Below, in pieces: positions 1 through 12,184 of a stretch of DNA of 64,000 bases. Both the position numbers and the translations under genes were made by a program. Positions within the stretch are counted from its first letter, which is position 1. Each line of letters starts with the position of its first letter. The stretch is taken from positions 32,277,053 through 32,341,052 of the forward strand of contig OZ022577.1 in assembly GCA_963669155.1 (NCBI GenBank), read 5' to 3'. The notes under the pieces were generated by a model, which was given only the letters and a program-made list of their open reading frames with translations, made no database searches and had not been told where the DNA came from. This DNA is from Arbacia lixula. Its lineage: Eukaryota; Echinodermata; Echinoidea; Arbacioida; Arbaciidae.

Positions 1-2884
1 GTTGTGTATCTTTAATGTTATAATGTATATATGTCTTATTGCCATCTTTACCTCCACCAACTTCATTTCATTGTAATACTAAAGCGTTGACATGTACCTT
101 AAAGTAGACATAAATATGATACCGTACCTCACATAGAGTAAGAGAAGAGCTGAAGCTATATGTATTTAAGAAGAATCAAAATATTTTTTTTTTCTTTATC
201 TCTTTGTCTCTGTATGTTTCTTGCGAACTTCTCCTTTTCCCAATCTCTCCATTTCTTTATCTTGATATTCATGTTTTGGTGCGAGCTCCCAAAATGTCTA
301 AACTGCTATACAATATTTGAGCTCACTGAAGAAAATGGAAAACAAGTTTGTGAAAAGCCCTACCGGTGCTTCATCTACTGGTATATTCATGTCCATGTAT
401 ATGTAAAGGGTGGACAACACAGAGTACAGAGTAAGCATGCTCATAATGACCTTCAATGGGAAATTCTACTATAAACACTAATACGAGATTAAGTTTGTTG
501 TGGAATATCTATATTTGTTATCACAAGTTTTTCTGTGATGGCATTTAACAAATAAAAAAGTATGTATTAAAATTTGTCTACTTAATGATTCAATGCATAG
601 ATGTGATGTCAGTCTTCCTATCATGTTGAACAATTTGATTATGAAATCCTTTCATTTGTTTTAAGCACTCAGAGGTCATTGTCTTATGTCTTAAAGGACA
701 AGCATAAAGAAGTGCAATTTCCTGAGGATGGTACAGGGTTTGTCTCAATTAGAATCCCAGTATGAACTTGTATATGCATGTAGTTAAAATAAACATTCTT
801 TTTAAAAATTAAAGTTTATGCATTCTTCTCTTTTTCTCTATTCTTGAAACACATTGTTTGATAAAATGTGAAATAAAACACATACAACAGTACAAAACAC
901 AGGTATATTGTATCTGTACATTAACAACTCAGCTTTAAGTACAGCTTTAATTACATTACTATAATTTCATGTGCAAGCATGTACTGATCAATGGTGTCTG
1001 GACATAAATATAATTTAAACAATCAAATTTATTCAATGGCTCATATTCACAATCTTGGTTGGACCTAATGATCAAAATGACGTTTCCTGAATGTTTTTAG
1101 CAGTGAACTATTTTACACAAGAGGTACGGTAACCAGCATGAACTTGCGTGTGATCAAGCAAATACACTGATATTATGCTGCCAACTAAGTCAACGTTTAA
1201 ATTAATACTCCTGAATTAATCAGGACTGGTGATGCTGTTCCCTGCTATATAAGTTCTCATCTTAATTGCTTCTTCCCAATGAATAACACAGTTGCAGGCA
1301 TCATTCCATAGTTCTGAACAAGGAGACATTTAACAAGGCTCTATCTTATAAATACATGTACATGTACTATAGGATGATTTATACAATGTGACAGTTCAAT
1401 CTCTAATTTGCAAGCCTGTTCCTTCAAAATAAAAAAGAGGAACACAATAAGTACTTACATGTAATTACCACTAAATTGGGGTACAAAAAATGACTAGACA
1501 TGATAATACATGTACTTGTATATTGCATATAATAAAGCCTGACAGTACACAGTTGTACAAGTATCATATAACACAATCTAATGGAATAGATCAATAACAA
1601 ATAACACACCAAAAAAAAAAAAAAACTGTACAAGACATAGTGGTAACTTATCGTAAGTGCCAACATATATATTGCACATCATAAGCACATATAGAAATGA
1701 ACTCTCCCTTAATACACTTATTCTCTCTTGGCCAACCTTGCCATCAAATCATATTGGGGAACAGGAATCATAGCATAAACTAGCTAGCTACGAGAAGGAT
1801 GGAATTAATTCAGAAACATCTACCCATATTTTGAACAGCACAGGCACACCACATTGATCAGATAAAATCATGGCTACCTGGATATCTGTTGCATACTGCA
1901 AACAACTCTTCATCATGTGCTTTGTTGCTAGCAGATGGACACCACAGAATGAAGAGTAAGGTAATAATCAACTTTTAAATTAATCAGTTCATTTTCAATG
2001 AGTCTACATTTCCTCCTTCTAGCTTTCAGTTCTATTTTGTATGACTAGGATGTCATGATACTATACACTAGCAGCACACATGTTCATGTACATATATTGC
2101 TGTAGCTATATATATATCTATATCACCTGTAATTGTGACTTTTTCAATATTATGTCTGGTGTCCTTAATATCCTCCTATTTCTACTCCGTTTGGAGATAG
2201 AAGTGAAAACATATACCGGGAGAATTGTTATACTATCATGCTATTTAAAGGCCCCCACAAATGACACAATTCAATCAACTGTATGATGCTGCGACTGGCT
2301 GAATTGCAGACAAGTACGAACAACACATTCCCGTCGTTGGCCCTCACATTTGGGAATCATGCAAAATTGTGTAATTTGAGGTGGCCTTAAGATTGGCAAA
2401 CATCTAGAAATCTCCAGTCCTTTGATGGAGAAACAACAACTCTAAACAAGCATTGCTGAATGATTGATTGTCATCTCATTTCCTCCATCTGAAAGTGTTC
2501 CGATCTTTGTCTGGAATATCTAACCCATCTGCAACATCTTGGGGAAATGTGTCTCAAATCAAGTTCTGGATTGGCAGTCTCTCTCACTTCCACATCGCGA
2601 CAGGAACTCCAAGCTTCTGATGGTTATGTTTGCCAAACACATAATTTGGCTACCCAATACTTAACCCTCGACGTGCCACTTGTGCATTACTTCACCATTA
2701 ATACACACAAATCCCACAAAGTGGCAGTTTGTTTGGCACACAAAGGGTTAAAGGAAGAATCTTTCTTCAAAAGAACCCACATGAGGACTGGCTCCACCAG
2801 CAACCAAACAAGACCATACAGACACAAGCCATACATCTTCTTCTTCACCAGTTACAAGTGGATAGTTGATTGATGGTTGCAGTG
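1..2884. other. Flank with no recognisable gene (possible TRAPPC6B 3' UTR)
   Basis: AT-rich DNA with no open frame resembling a known protein. The part next to 2885 probably includes the 3' UTR of the minus-strand TRAPPC6B gene, but no convincing minus-strand AATAAA lies close to the stop; one candidate (plus-strand TTTATT) is at about 1028-1033, which would make a long UTR. A short inverted-repeat element at 2661-2751 is listed separately. Confidence 0.5.
2661..2751. mobile_element. 91-bp MITE with TTAA ends and CCCT-type terminal inverted repeats
   Basis: The left end reads TTAACCCT...GTGCCA and the right end TGGCAC...AAGGGTTAA, so the two ends are imperfect inverted repeats bounded by TTAA. 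piggyBac transposons duplicate TTAA and have inverted repeats beginning CCC, so a nonautonomous piggyBac-like element is the simplest reading. It has no coding capacity and lies just downstream of the TRAPPC6B stop codon, possibly within its 3' UTR. Confidence 0.55.
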
Positions 2885-5800
2885 CTATGTTCTCTGTATC
2901 ATGATTTGGAATTTACCTGCACAAATTATACAAATTTGTTGACAAAGAAATTCAGATTACTTTGATTTGTAAACCTATGATGCACACAAATATCAACATG
3001 GCTAACCATATTTAATAATTGGTAAAGCAGAAGGGGAGTAAAGAGGGATTTAAGAGAAGGAGGGACAGGAAGAAAATGAGAGTGAAAGAAGATATGAACA
3101 GTGGCACCAAATGAGATAAGGAACTACCAGTATGACAAAGAGAACAGAAGTTGAGAGAAAGAGAGAATAACAAAGGTTAAAAAACAGAGAGATGGATGGT
3201 GTGGGTATCCTGTATAATATCAGGCAACACATACAATTTAATTATTAAACAGTAGAATTGTAAGCAAATTTGATGCACATCTTTCAAGCAATATCTTTTA
3301 AGGCTTGTCAAGGTTTGGCCGAGCAAGCAACAACTAATAGATCCAGACTGCACTCCACCTATTGAAACTGAATCACTAGACATACATGTAGGGCAACTTG
3401 TTTATATTCAGGTAAGGGAAAAGGTGTGTATACATTACGAAAAAGGCCGAATGATTTACTCACATGCTGGCATGGTGCTGACTTCTGCTGTGACTACACA
3501 GCTGACCCCCAGGCAGGCTAGACCCCCTCGGATGAGTCCACAGGGAAAGGCTAAATACTGCACAGCAATCACATGAGAGAGATGAGGAATGGACCAGTAC
3601 ACAATGAATGACACACATAAATGTTTTAACTACATACATGTAAATATATAAATGTTTTAAATATGATATACATGGGTCTGTCCAATCGCAGCCTGCAGAC
3701 TAAATTATTGCAATGATGTTAGAAACAAAGCCATGATCACAGCATACAGAAACGTATCACGCACACAAATATGTGCACCATCTCCACTATCTGGGAAGTA
3801 TTCCATGCCCGTAGCATGATATCATGCATAAGGTCATTTACATAATCGCTCATCTCCTAAGAGGTACCCATTTATTATTTATAATCCTGGGTAGAGAGCA
3901 CAAACGTGAGTATCTTACTGAGGAACACAATTGCAAAAATGCCAATTATGCCATAATGGGGCTTGAGCCTTGGACCCCCAGATCTTTAGTCACAGCTCAT
4001 AAAACCACTATACCTTGACACCTTAAAATTATGATCATGTTCTGTATTGCATTAAAGATAGATTTCCATGTGGCATTCACACCGTAGGAACTCACTTACA
4101 ATTAATCAATAGTTAATCAAACAGACATGCCCAATGTATACACTGTATGTACCTTACTGAACTACAGCATGACAGCAACAGTTGAACATTATATTCTATG
4201 ATTCAGTTTATTCCTACCAGACTACAAGCTTGTTTTCTCCATTTGACTATAATGCAGTGTATCACGATAAGATCACGCAGTTCCCTTCGATCCCAAATTA
4301 ACTCACTCTTGGTGCAGATTCCATGTACTGTTTGCCGGATGACATCTGGGTTAGAAGCCGGAACTTGTTGTCTTGAAGCACATAAACACCCTGAAAAAAT
4401 GCAAAGACAATTGAAGAAAATTGATTCAGCACTACGATTATTTTATTACACAAATAAGTACATGAATGGCACACATTTCTCCCATCAAATGATAGAAAAG
4501 TATGGAATTGTATGGATTGAAATATATAGGCCAACAAAATCTGCTGTGTTTTGGAAGAATAGATTACTTTGGCTATAACATGTCTGTGCAATTTTTTTTT
4601 AATGTTTACAGAGCTCTCTTACAAATTTTGCTAAAATATTCAATGTGCGAAATTGGCTCAAAATAGTACATGTACATGTAACTTTTCAACATTCATGTGA
4701 ATCGCAGTTAGACTTCTAAATAAATATGTGCCAAAAAGCATAGCGTAACATGTATGTAAAACAGGAAGGTGACACTGGCTAATCAGCCATACACCCAACA
4801 ATTTCATTAACATTAACATTATTTTGTATTTCAGCATTTTAAATTTGTTGTTAACATTTTTTGTTCAAGTATGTGAAGATACTTTGTACAATATAAATAT
4901 GAACAAATGAACAAAACAATCAAGTAAGCAATAATAACATGATAATAAACAATAATAACAAGGAACGAAAAGAAAGAAAGGGCACAAGATTGAAGATAAA
5001 TAAATTTTGAAACTTCTGGCCCTGTAACTTACAGAAAAGAAATATCAAATAATTATCATACATGAGGTGATTATTTGAGCCACTCTGATGGATTTATAAC
5101 TTGATGAATATCTGAATGAATAATTGTTTTGCACACCTGATGATTGGTGCGAAGATTATCAACTTGTTTCTTGTACACCGCATTCCACAAATCTTTGCAC
5201 ACAAACTTGATGATATCCAACTCGCTGCTGAAGCGTGGACTGTCTCGTGTGAACTTCTCGATCAGACTCTGACCAACACGATAACCCATCTGCTCCAGCT
5301 TAGAAATCACCTTATCCTGTCAAAGTTGGACAACAGATACAGAATCAGGAATATTAATAGACAGGAAAAACTGTCTCAATCGGGGCATTCTTTAATCGAA
5401 ATTACATTTTGGGACATTCAGAGGACCCAGATGCAATCTCAGCGGATCCAACGTCCTACAGAGACTGATTTTTCGGTCTAGAATATTAACATCAACTCAT
5501 TGAGACTCTTGAATATTAACAGATTAACATACAAGATAATGGATGGCTGAGCTATAGAAGCAATTGTGACATTTCCAGAAACCAGTGCCTGGTTAATTAG
5601 TCATTAGTGGTAATGTCATTGGATTACCTGGCAAGCAGCAGATTTTTTTTTCTTGTCTGAAAAATCAATCTTCAACGTGTCATTTGTGGTTTTATTCAGG
5701 GGCTCACATTCGAAGGACAGCACAGGATCAGGATATAATGTTGAACAAAACTACAAAGCTGTAGCCTGAATGGCCCACCCAGCACTCGGGCTTGCCACTC

Positions 5801-6327
5801 AGTCCCAGCCCCAGGGCCGGGCCAGGCCAGCCAGATCAGGGGGGCATTTCATCAAAGGACTTGTCGGACGTTTTATCCGACAAACTGTTATAAGCTACTG
5901 AAATGCTTGCATCTTATTGGCCGAGAGCAAACTTGTAGCTTGTCGGATATTTTATCCGACAAGTCCTTTGATGAAATGCCCCCCTGATGTACGTTAACAA
6001 CCTATGTCGAAAAGTCTGCCAATCAAGAAGAATTTTAAAAAGAAAATCCATCAATAGGAAATAAATCAATTCTGGTGAATCTACAGAATGTAAATTATAA
6101 TCATATTTTTGTTTGGATTAAGTAATAGTACACCGATACGAACTATTAAGCTGACGACATCAATTACTACGAATGGGACCACAATTGACTTTGCCTTTGG
6201 CATTGCGAAGACATTGATAATCATGAAAATATCATTAAACGCTTACCTTTTCATCTTTATGAGTTGACCTCACAACGTAGTCCACGATTTCCATATGCAA
6301 AAAGTCAAATATGAAATCATCTGCCAT
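2885..6327 (-). CDS. TRAPPC6B: Trafficking protein particle complex subunit 6B (5 exons, complete)
   Basis: Coding exons on the minus strand are 6327-6247, 5316-5137, 4390-4307, 3557-3464 and 2916-2885. They total 471 nt, encoding 156 aa plus stop; human TRAPPC6B is about 158 aa. All junctions are GT-AG; introns 1-3 are phase 0 and intron 4 is phase 1, splitting a Cys codon. The protein begins MADDFIFDFLHMEIVDYVV. It carries the family-typical stretches LEQMGYRVGQSLIEKFTRD, DNLRTNHQ, GVYVLQDNKFRLLTQMSSG and YLAFPCGLIRGGL, and ends CKFQIMIQRT. TRAPPC6 subunits have the Bet3-like fold and belong to the TRAPP core, a GEF complex for Rab1/Ypt1-type GTPases in ER-Golgi and Golgi traffic. The conserved C-terminal block favours 6B or an unduplicated 6A/6B ancestor. 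It is divergent from TMEM62. Confidence 0.96.
3303..3455. repeat. Dispersed repeat, copy A
   Basis: This TRAPPC6B intron segment resembles 12630-12825 in the same orientation. Shared words include GCAACAACTAAT, a following GAAACTGAA, and a more distal GGGAAA...TACGTAATGA/TACATTACGA block. The second copy is longer because it contains an extra stretch with a perfect palindrome. The family is not recognised. Confidence 0.45.
3850..4020 (-). mobile_element. tRNA-derived SINE, copy 1
   Basis: On the minus strand, 4018-3957 reads like a degraded tRNA: an A-box-like TATAGTGGTTTTATGAGC is followed after a tRNA-like gap by a B-box-like GGCTCAAGCCC. The body contains GGTACCCATTTATT and CCTGGGTAGAGAGCA (3862-3900), wording typical of SINE bodies in marine invertebrates. 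A second copy lies at 24470-24835. It sits in a TRAPPC6B intron in the gene's orientation. Confidence 0.5.
5835..5988. mobile_element. 154-bp MITE with near-perfect long terminal inverted repeats
   Basis: The element opens ATCAGGGGGGCATTTCATCA and closes with its reverse complement, TGATGAAATGCCCCCCTGAT. The inverted repeats continue inward through AAGGACTTGTCGGA and TTTTATCCGACAA for about 45 nt per arm, so the single strand would fold into a long hairpin. It has no coding capacity. It lies in TRAPPC6B intron 1. The superfamily is uncertain because the target duplication is not clear. Confidence 0.8.
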
Positions 6328-7563
6328 TTTAAGTGTGTGGTTGATGCTCTCAAAATAAATCGTTATTTATTTATGCTGTATTCAGCATATTAACTATACG
6401 CCCATTCGACTGGCTGATGGCGCTAGACAGTCGGCGTAGCTAGCTAGATTGGATTTGATTGGATTGGCTGGAAAGTAGATTACTTTTTCAGATGCACTGG
6501 GAGGACGAATTATATTTCTATGTAATTTTTATACAAATAAAATGAATTCGAATGGCATACCAAAGTTTTACATAGATATGTTAAAGGCTGACAAGAAATA
6601 GACAAATACAGACATTTCGGAGAAAATAAGATTAACCCATAGAGCTACATTAAGACACTATGGATTAATCCCATTTATTTTTAATAATTAATACAACATC
6701 TTTTGATGGAGAACTATTTGGAAATGGCATATTTATAAAGCATTATTGATAGAGGTCACGTAAAACCGATTTCACAATAGGCCTATAGTTTGGAGTTTAC
6801 GTCTGAAAGGATTTTTTTTTCAATAATTAGAGACGAATGCTACGATTACTTCATTAAAAAAAATCAAAAAGATTACATACTGTGTGTCACGTTAGGGTTG
6901 TTCCCGTCAATATCTTGGAATAAAGGAATTGAAAGAAACATTTATTAAGGCTAAAAGTGCATGCATTGCTATACAACAAACAAAGAGAGTTCCAATACAA
7001 ATTATTACATGGAGCTGCATATAGAAGAAGGAATTGTTTAAAAAAAATTTTTATTTTTTTTTTTAGTCTGATGAACTTTGCTTCTTTTGTAAACAAGAAA
7101 GTGGAGTCATAGGCCTACCAACATTTATTTCTAGATTGTCTAAAAGGTTAAAAAAAATATATATGGCAGGAAATAGTTCAAAAAGCTACATTGAACTGAA
7201 GTTCAGGGTGATAACTGGAAATCAATTTGGGGGTAGGCCTATGTAGCAGTAGGCCTACTGCTCGAGTATAGTAAATCGTATCATATACGTAGTTATAAGT
7301 ACATCATTTTATCTCTAGAAAAAATGGAACTCTACCATCCGCACAGAAAGCAATATATGCTGAAAGATTACAAAGATGATGGATGCAAGATAGCCTTCCA
7401 AAGGGGAAAAATAGGGACACATCTACAGAAGTGTGAAACAGCAGATGCATTTTTACTTCAATGAAGTTAATGCTTTTGGGTTTTCTAGCTTCATTTGCGG
7501 GCAAATAAACTGAAGACGGAGCTCAGACGTATATATGTGTGTGCGTTTGTAAGAATATGTGAG

Positions 7564-7567
7564 GTGT

Positions 7568-7643
<76 letters not shown>
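7564..7643. repeat. (GT)n microsatellite
   Basis: About 80 bp of nearly uninterrupted GT dinucleotides with a few TA interruptions. Confidence 0.97.
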
Positions 7644-7727
7644 CCTGAAGAAGGAGGCGGGGGGAAGTGAAGTGCGTGGGTGGGTTTATTTCATTTGGTT
7701 TAAACTGATTTCATTCATTGTATAATA

Positions 7728-8045
7728 GGGGAGACCAGGGTGTAGTGGGACAAAAATTACAAGTTGATGAATTTTCTCTTTTCAACTTTTCTTTTATTCA
7801 GAATTGGGAACTCATGTTTTGTACCTTAAGACTACCGATGCTAGGCCACATGATGGGTTGTTGATTCATATTGCTGCAAGTCTCATATTTGTGTAATCAT
7901 TGATTTGTAAAAAGCTTCTGAACGGGGAGAAGTGGGACACCTCTGGAAGAAGTGTGACATTGGCTGGGGTAAAGTGGGACAGCTAGGGAGAAGTATTGGG
8001 TGAGGTGGGACACAGTTGGGAGGGTAAGATGTGGAACAGTGACGT
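7728..8045. repeat. Dispersed repeat with degenerate internal GTGGGACA units
   Basis: It starts GGGGAGACCAGGGTGTAGTGGGACA. Several spaced units of the type AAGTGGGACA/AGGTGGGACA follow at about 7930-8012. A second copy begins at 35845 with GGGGAGACCGGGGTGAACTGG. No protein is encoded and the origin is unknown. Confidence 0.6.
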
Positions 8046-9360
8046 CCCAGTTTACCCAACACACACACACACACAAAAAAAAAAAATGGCGGCTAACTTT
8101 ACAAATGTGCACATTTTTGCAAAAACTTAGAATAGTATTAGGACTAACAAGGCCTAGATATAGGATGCTAAGTGTCTGCTAACGCTATAAGAATGAATTC
8201 AAAAAGTACTTCACACTGACGGCAAAAAAACTAAAAAAAAGTGTGAAAAAAATAAATTCAATTAAAATTACACTAAAATTACACACAGCAGAGTTCTTGC
8301 GCTGTTGTTTCTATGTGCTTTTATTCTGATACTTAATGCCTATATGCATACAGTTGACTTAAAAAAATGATAATGATGGTGGGGAAGCAGCATAAGAAAG
8401 GATACGATCAGCTTTGATTTTGTGTCGTCACGTGCGAGGTGCTCTCCCATTTTGTTGTGTGCATTATTGTAGTTGGAAATGCCCGTCATAACTTTCTTAT
8501 CCTATGACGGATTTTCATGAAAACCTGCACTTCGTTACTTCCGTGTTTCTGCTTTCATTGAAACTAACTTAATTGCAGGTTGGACTATCCCTTTAACAGT
8601 CAGTCCGAGGATAGTGTACCTAACAGAGGGGCACCATTTCCCTAGCTGGGTAGACTAATTTGGGGGAATCCTTCATGAAGCTTTGATCTCGGCTTTGGGG
8701 TTATTTTTCTTGTACATATAGTTCTCTTCGCGGAGTTTACTTAGTATACAGAATTATTAGAAGTGTATATCGACACCACTGTGGTGTGCGCAATACATGT
8801 ATCATGCAGAATATTATATATATTTTATATGCATGGGTGTGTACATTAATATGGGTTTGTGTGTGGGCATGGGAGGGGGTGTACACTTACGGTAGGCCTA
8901 TCTGAAACTGAATGTAATAGTGTGAGGGAAGGGTAGTATTCCCATCTTTATAGCTCCATTCCTATGTGGTGGGAGTAAAACAAATTAATGATCCATGGGT
9001 TGAATAACGGGCCAAGGAACTTGCCGTGGGTGGACGACCAGACTCGGGACTGATGACGTACGACACTATACTAAAGCACTTCTCCGAAATCAGCTGATCG
9101 GAATGATGTTTACGTACGTACGTACGGGCATTGCGCACCGGCTTTTGTTTGGATCGATTTGCAGCAGGTTCGGAACTGAGCTATGAGTAGTTGGCACATG
9201 TGCAGTGTATGAGTGCAACGTAGTAGAGCGACCGTTATGATGCAACGTAATCTATGTCTATGAACAGCTAGCCGGACGTGTTTAAACTAAGATTTTACAA
9301 ACAACCCTGTTCAAGAAGGTATACATCGGAGTCGACTATTTGACTGGTTGTTACTGGATT

Positions 9361-9429
9361 GCAGGAAGGGGAACACTGGTCCCTCTCAGTCAGGAGAGCG
9401 AGATAGCTCTGCGACAAGCTCAGTCTGAG
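9361..9429 (+). other. TMEM62: Candidate noncoding first exon of TMEM62
   Basis: The first coding exon of TMEM62 is preceded at 13131 by a good acceptor (TTGTTCTACAG), implying an upstream 5' UTR exon. The stretch ending at 9429 is followed by a consensus donor, GTGAGTAACG, and lies in less AT-rich DNA. The exon start is not defined; 9361 is a placeholder. This pairing is inferred and needs transcript data. Confidence 0.3.
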
Positions 9430-9666
9430 GTGAGTAACGTTTAGTTGTGCTACGCCATGGCATGGCATGGGCTTACTGCGACCAGCCCGCTCACGCAGTG
9501 AGAGCAGTCCCGGGGAGCAGGAGCAGTCCCGGGGCTAGGCATGGGCCAAATTGTTTACATTCAGTCGGTGAAGAGTAAGTCGAAGTGTGACTCGGATACT
9601 CTGTGAGTGTGTGTCTACGAAGCCCCAAACCGGACATTTCCGACAACGAAAAAAAAAAAAAAAAAT

Positions 9667-10016
9667 TACGTACGTACGTAGTATTACCATGTACGTACGT
9701 GGTATTATCACGTACGTACGTGGTATTATCACGTACGTACGTGGTATTATCACGTACGTACGTGGTATTATCACGTACGTACGTGGTATTATCACGTACG
9801 TACGTGGTATTATCACGTACGTACGTGGTATTATCACGTACGTACGTGGTATTATCACGTACGTACGTAGTATTATCACGTACGTACGTAGTAACTAGTA
9901 TTATCACGTATATACGTACGTAGTATTATCACGTACGTACGTAGTATTATCACGTACGTACGTAGTATTATCACGTACGTACGTAGTAACTAGTATTATC
10001 ACGTACGTACGTAGTA
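9667..10016. repeat. 21-bp minisatellite array 1
   Basis: About 16 copies of a 21-bp unit, typically CACGTACGTACGTGGTATTAT. The later copies have TAGTATTAT, and two breaks are marked by TAACTAGTATTATC. Because 21 is divisible by three, several frames stay open across the array, which creates spurious repetitive peptides. Each unit contains a self-complementary CACGTACGTACGTG core. Confidence 0.95.
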
Positions 10017-10061
10017 TACATGTATTAAGACAAGCCCCCCCCTCTCCATCCCTCTCCAGCT

Positions 10062-10064
10062 CTT

Positions 10065-10106
<42 letters not shown>

Positions 10107-10148
10107 ATTCTCTCTCCCCCCCCCTCTCTCTCTCTCTCTCTCTCTGTT
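10062..10148. repeat. (CT)n microsatellite
   Basis: CT dinucleotides interrupted by TTTCTC and a short C run. Confidence 0.95.
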
Positions 10149-11231
10149 CGTCTGTTCTCTTTCTCTGATTTTTCACCAGTAAAAAAAACTTATAGTGATC
10201 GTTAGATTTCGAGCTAGGGGTTAATTTTGCTCGACGGGTCGCCCAAAATTGTCCATGCAGGGACCATACGATTGTCAATTGTTGGGTTGTTGTGTGTGGG
10301 ATCGACTACATAATAAATTCTATAGATTGCTTAATTCTGAGTTGAACTTGAAGGAGCTATATAGGACTCGTGGACTCGAGGTAATATGTACGTTGTAGTA
10401 TAATACTCGAACAACTCTGATGACTCCCGGATGAATGAATCTCGATCCTGAAATAACTCGCGAAATAACTCCTGAAATAACGTACTGCATCGAACTCTCT
10501 GATGAGCTATCTAAATACTCCTTCTGTCTCAACTTTGAAGTAAATAATTATAGTGAAATTCATACAGAAGGTCAGTTTCTTGGATGCATGATGATTTCAC
10601 AGAAAATGGACCTATACCTACGTCATCCTAAATTACAGTAAATGTTATTCAGACTATCCCTAGTCGAAAGTCAGCTATAACCTTAATGAGGGCAATTCGG
10701 CTTCTGGAAAGTGGTCATTAACGTGGGAACATTATTTGGGTGGGGAAGTAATAAAAGGATTTATATCACATAAGATAATGTAGAGTTTGTCTACTATGGT
10801 CGGGGCGTTTAAAAAACATGGAGAGTTTTTCACTTTTCAATAATGGTTCATGAAGCTATACGACGGTGATATTATGGTTAAGGTATATATACTTTTGATC
10901 CATGCCGATCGAGTTTCATGACTTCTTCGAATAGGCTACCCTGTCTTCAAAATCGATATTATAACTATTTTTTAAAGATACATTTTAACTAACTAAATTT
11001 TAAGGGGATTAAACACGCCAGAGAAGACTTCATGTAAACAGCATGGTGTATAGAGTGGAGATTTGTTTTTCTTCTCGAAATCATGATTAGGCCTAACATC
11101 ATGTACAGGATGTTCAAGAAAGAAAGTCATCAAGATAGATGTTGATTTATAATAGTCCTTCTTTAGCCTTATATTGCAAAACAACACAATCACAACTCCA
11201 CCTTTAGACTGAAAAGATTAGTCTCGCCATC

Positions 11232-11290
11232 ATTCTTCTTCTTCTTCGTCTTCTTTGTCTTCTTCTTCTTCTTCTTCTTCTTCTTCTTCT
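11232..11290. repeat. (TTC)n microsatellite
   Basis: TTC trinucleotides with single G substitutions, inside the 9616-12232 element. Confidence 0.95.
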
Positions 11291-11938
11291 AGCTTTTTTC
11301 TTTCTTTTGTCTTTCTGTCTTGTTTTTTTTCTATTGTTTTGTTGTTGATGTTGTTGTTGGTGTGTGTGCTTTGGGGGAATGAGCAATGTGATTTTGTCAC
11401 ACGCAAGCAACCTCAACCCCCTCACGGCGGCCCCAACTTCACGCAGACTTGCTCAACTTTAATTTTTGCATAGTAATGTATAGTCTTCAGTTCGTTAACT
11501 GTAGTATGTCTGTAGCATAAATTGTGAAGGGCGCCATCTAAGTAAATCGCGCCGAAGTGGGTTCTCTCGGTTGTATTCAAGTTATACATAAGTAAAGATC
11601 GTAATAAATCTGTCCATTAGAGATATGGCATTGGAATTGCGATGGATTTAAATCAACCGCAGCTTTTAATAAGACGGGCGCGTGGGACAAGTCACGAAGC
11701 AAACGTGACGTTCACAATCATTTTGATCGATGTGTAAAGAATGGGGGTAATGTAAGCCTCCGTACGTGTGCTAAAGCCATACAACTTTGTTTAATTCTAC
11801 GTGCTTCTGGGAAAAAAAAAAAGTAATCACAAGAAGAACGCAGCCATTAATGAATAGGATTACGAGGTTGTTTACCCCCTTTCATCTTTCATCGCATTAG
11901 TCCCCTCGCGGTCATAAGTTTATGCTAAATTGATTTTT

Positions 11939-12184
11939 TACGTACGTAATAAATACTACGTACGTACGTAATAAATACTACGTTCGTACGTGATAATACT
12001 ACGTACGTACGTGATAATACTACGTACGTACGTGATAATACTACGTACGTACGTGATAATACTACGTACGTACGTGATAATACTACGTACGTACGTGATA
12101 ATACTACGTACGTACGTGATAATACTACGTACGTACGTGATAATACTACGTACGTACGTGATAATACTACGTACGTACGTAGTA
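11939..12184. repeat. 21-bp minisatellite array 2, inverted relative to array 1
   Basis: About 11 copies of a 21-bp unit such as CTACGTACGTACGTGATAATA. The unit is close to the reverse complement of the array 1 unit, so the two arrays form inverted arms about 1.9 kb apart. Copies within this array are almost identical, indicating recent homogenisation. Confidence 0.95.

Larger units (their letters stand above)
6328..9180. other. Intergenic region between TRAPPC6B and TMEM62
   Basis: The two genes are transcribed away from each other, so both promoters should lie here or just beyond. No TATA box or other core element can be assigned with confidence. The region holds a long GT microsatellite (7564-7643), a dispersed segment with GGGGAGACCAGGGTG (from 7728) also seen at 35845, and a repeat-like segment at about 8400-8595. 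No coding gene is seen. Confidence 0.5.

Noticed and set aside
160-474. 104-aa frame at the window start
   Set aside because: Low-complexity hydrophobic start, no recognisable domain, and no neighbouring exon in phase.
3957-4018. Functional tRNA gene
   Set aside because: A- and B-box-like motifs are present, but acceptor and anticodon stems do not pair well and a second degenerate copy exists, so a SINE is more likely.
9491-9923. Several 100-138-aa repetitive frames (TYVRDN/ITYVRGI repeats) on both strands
   Set aside because: They are the 21-bp minisatellite read in multiple frames; the unit length is divisible by three, so frames stay open without coding selection.
11204-11425. Arg-rich frame on the minus strand
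   Set aside because: It is a translation of the TTC microsatellite and has no other support.
9667-12184. CRISPR-like regularly spaced repeats
   Set aside because: The units are contiguous identical 21-mers with no unique spacers, in animal DNA: a minisatellite.
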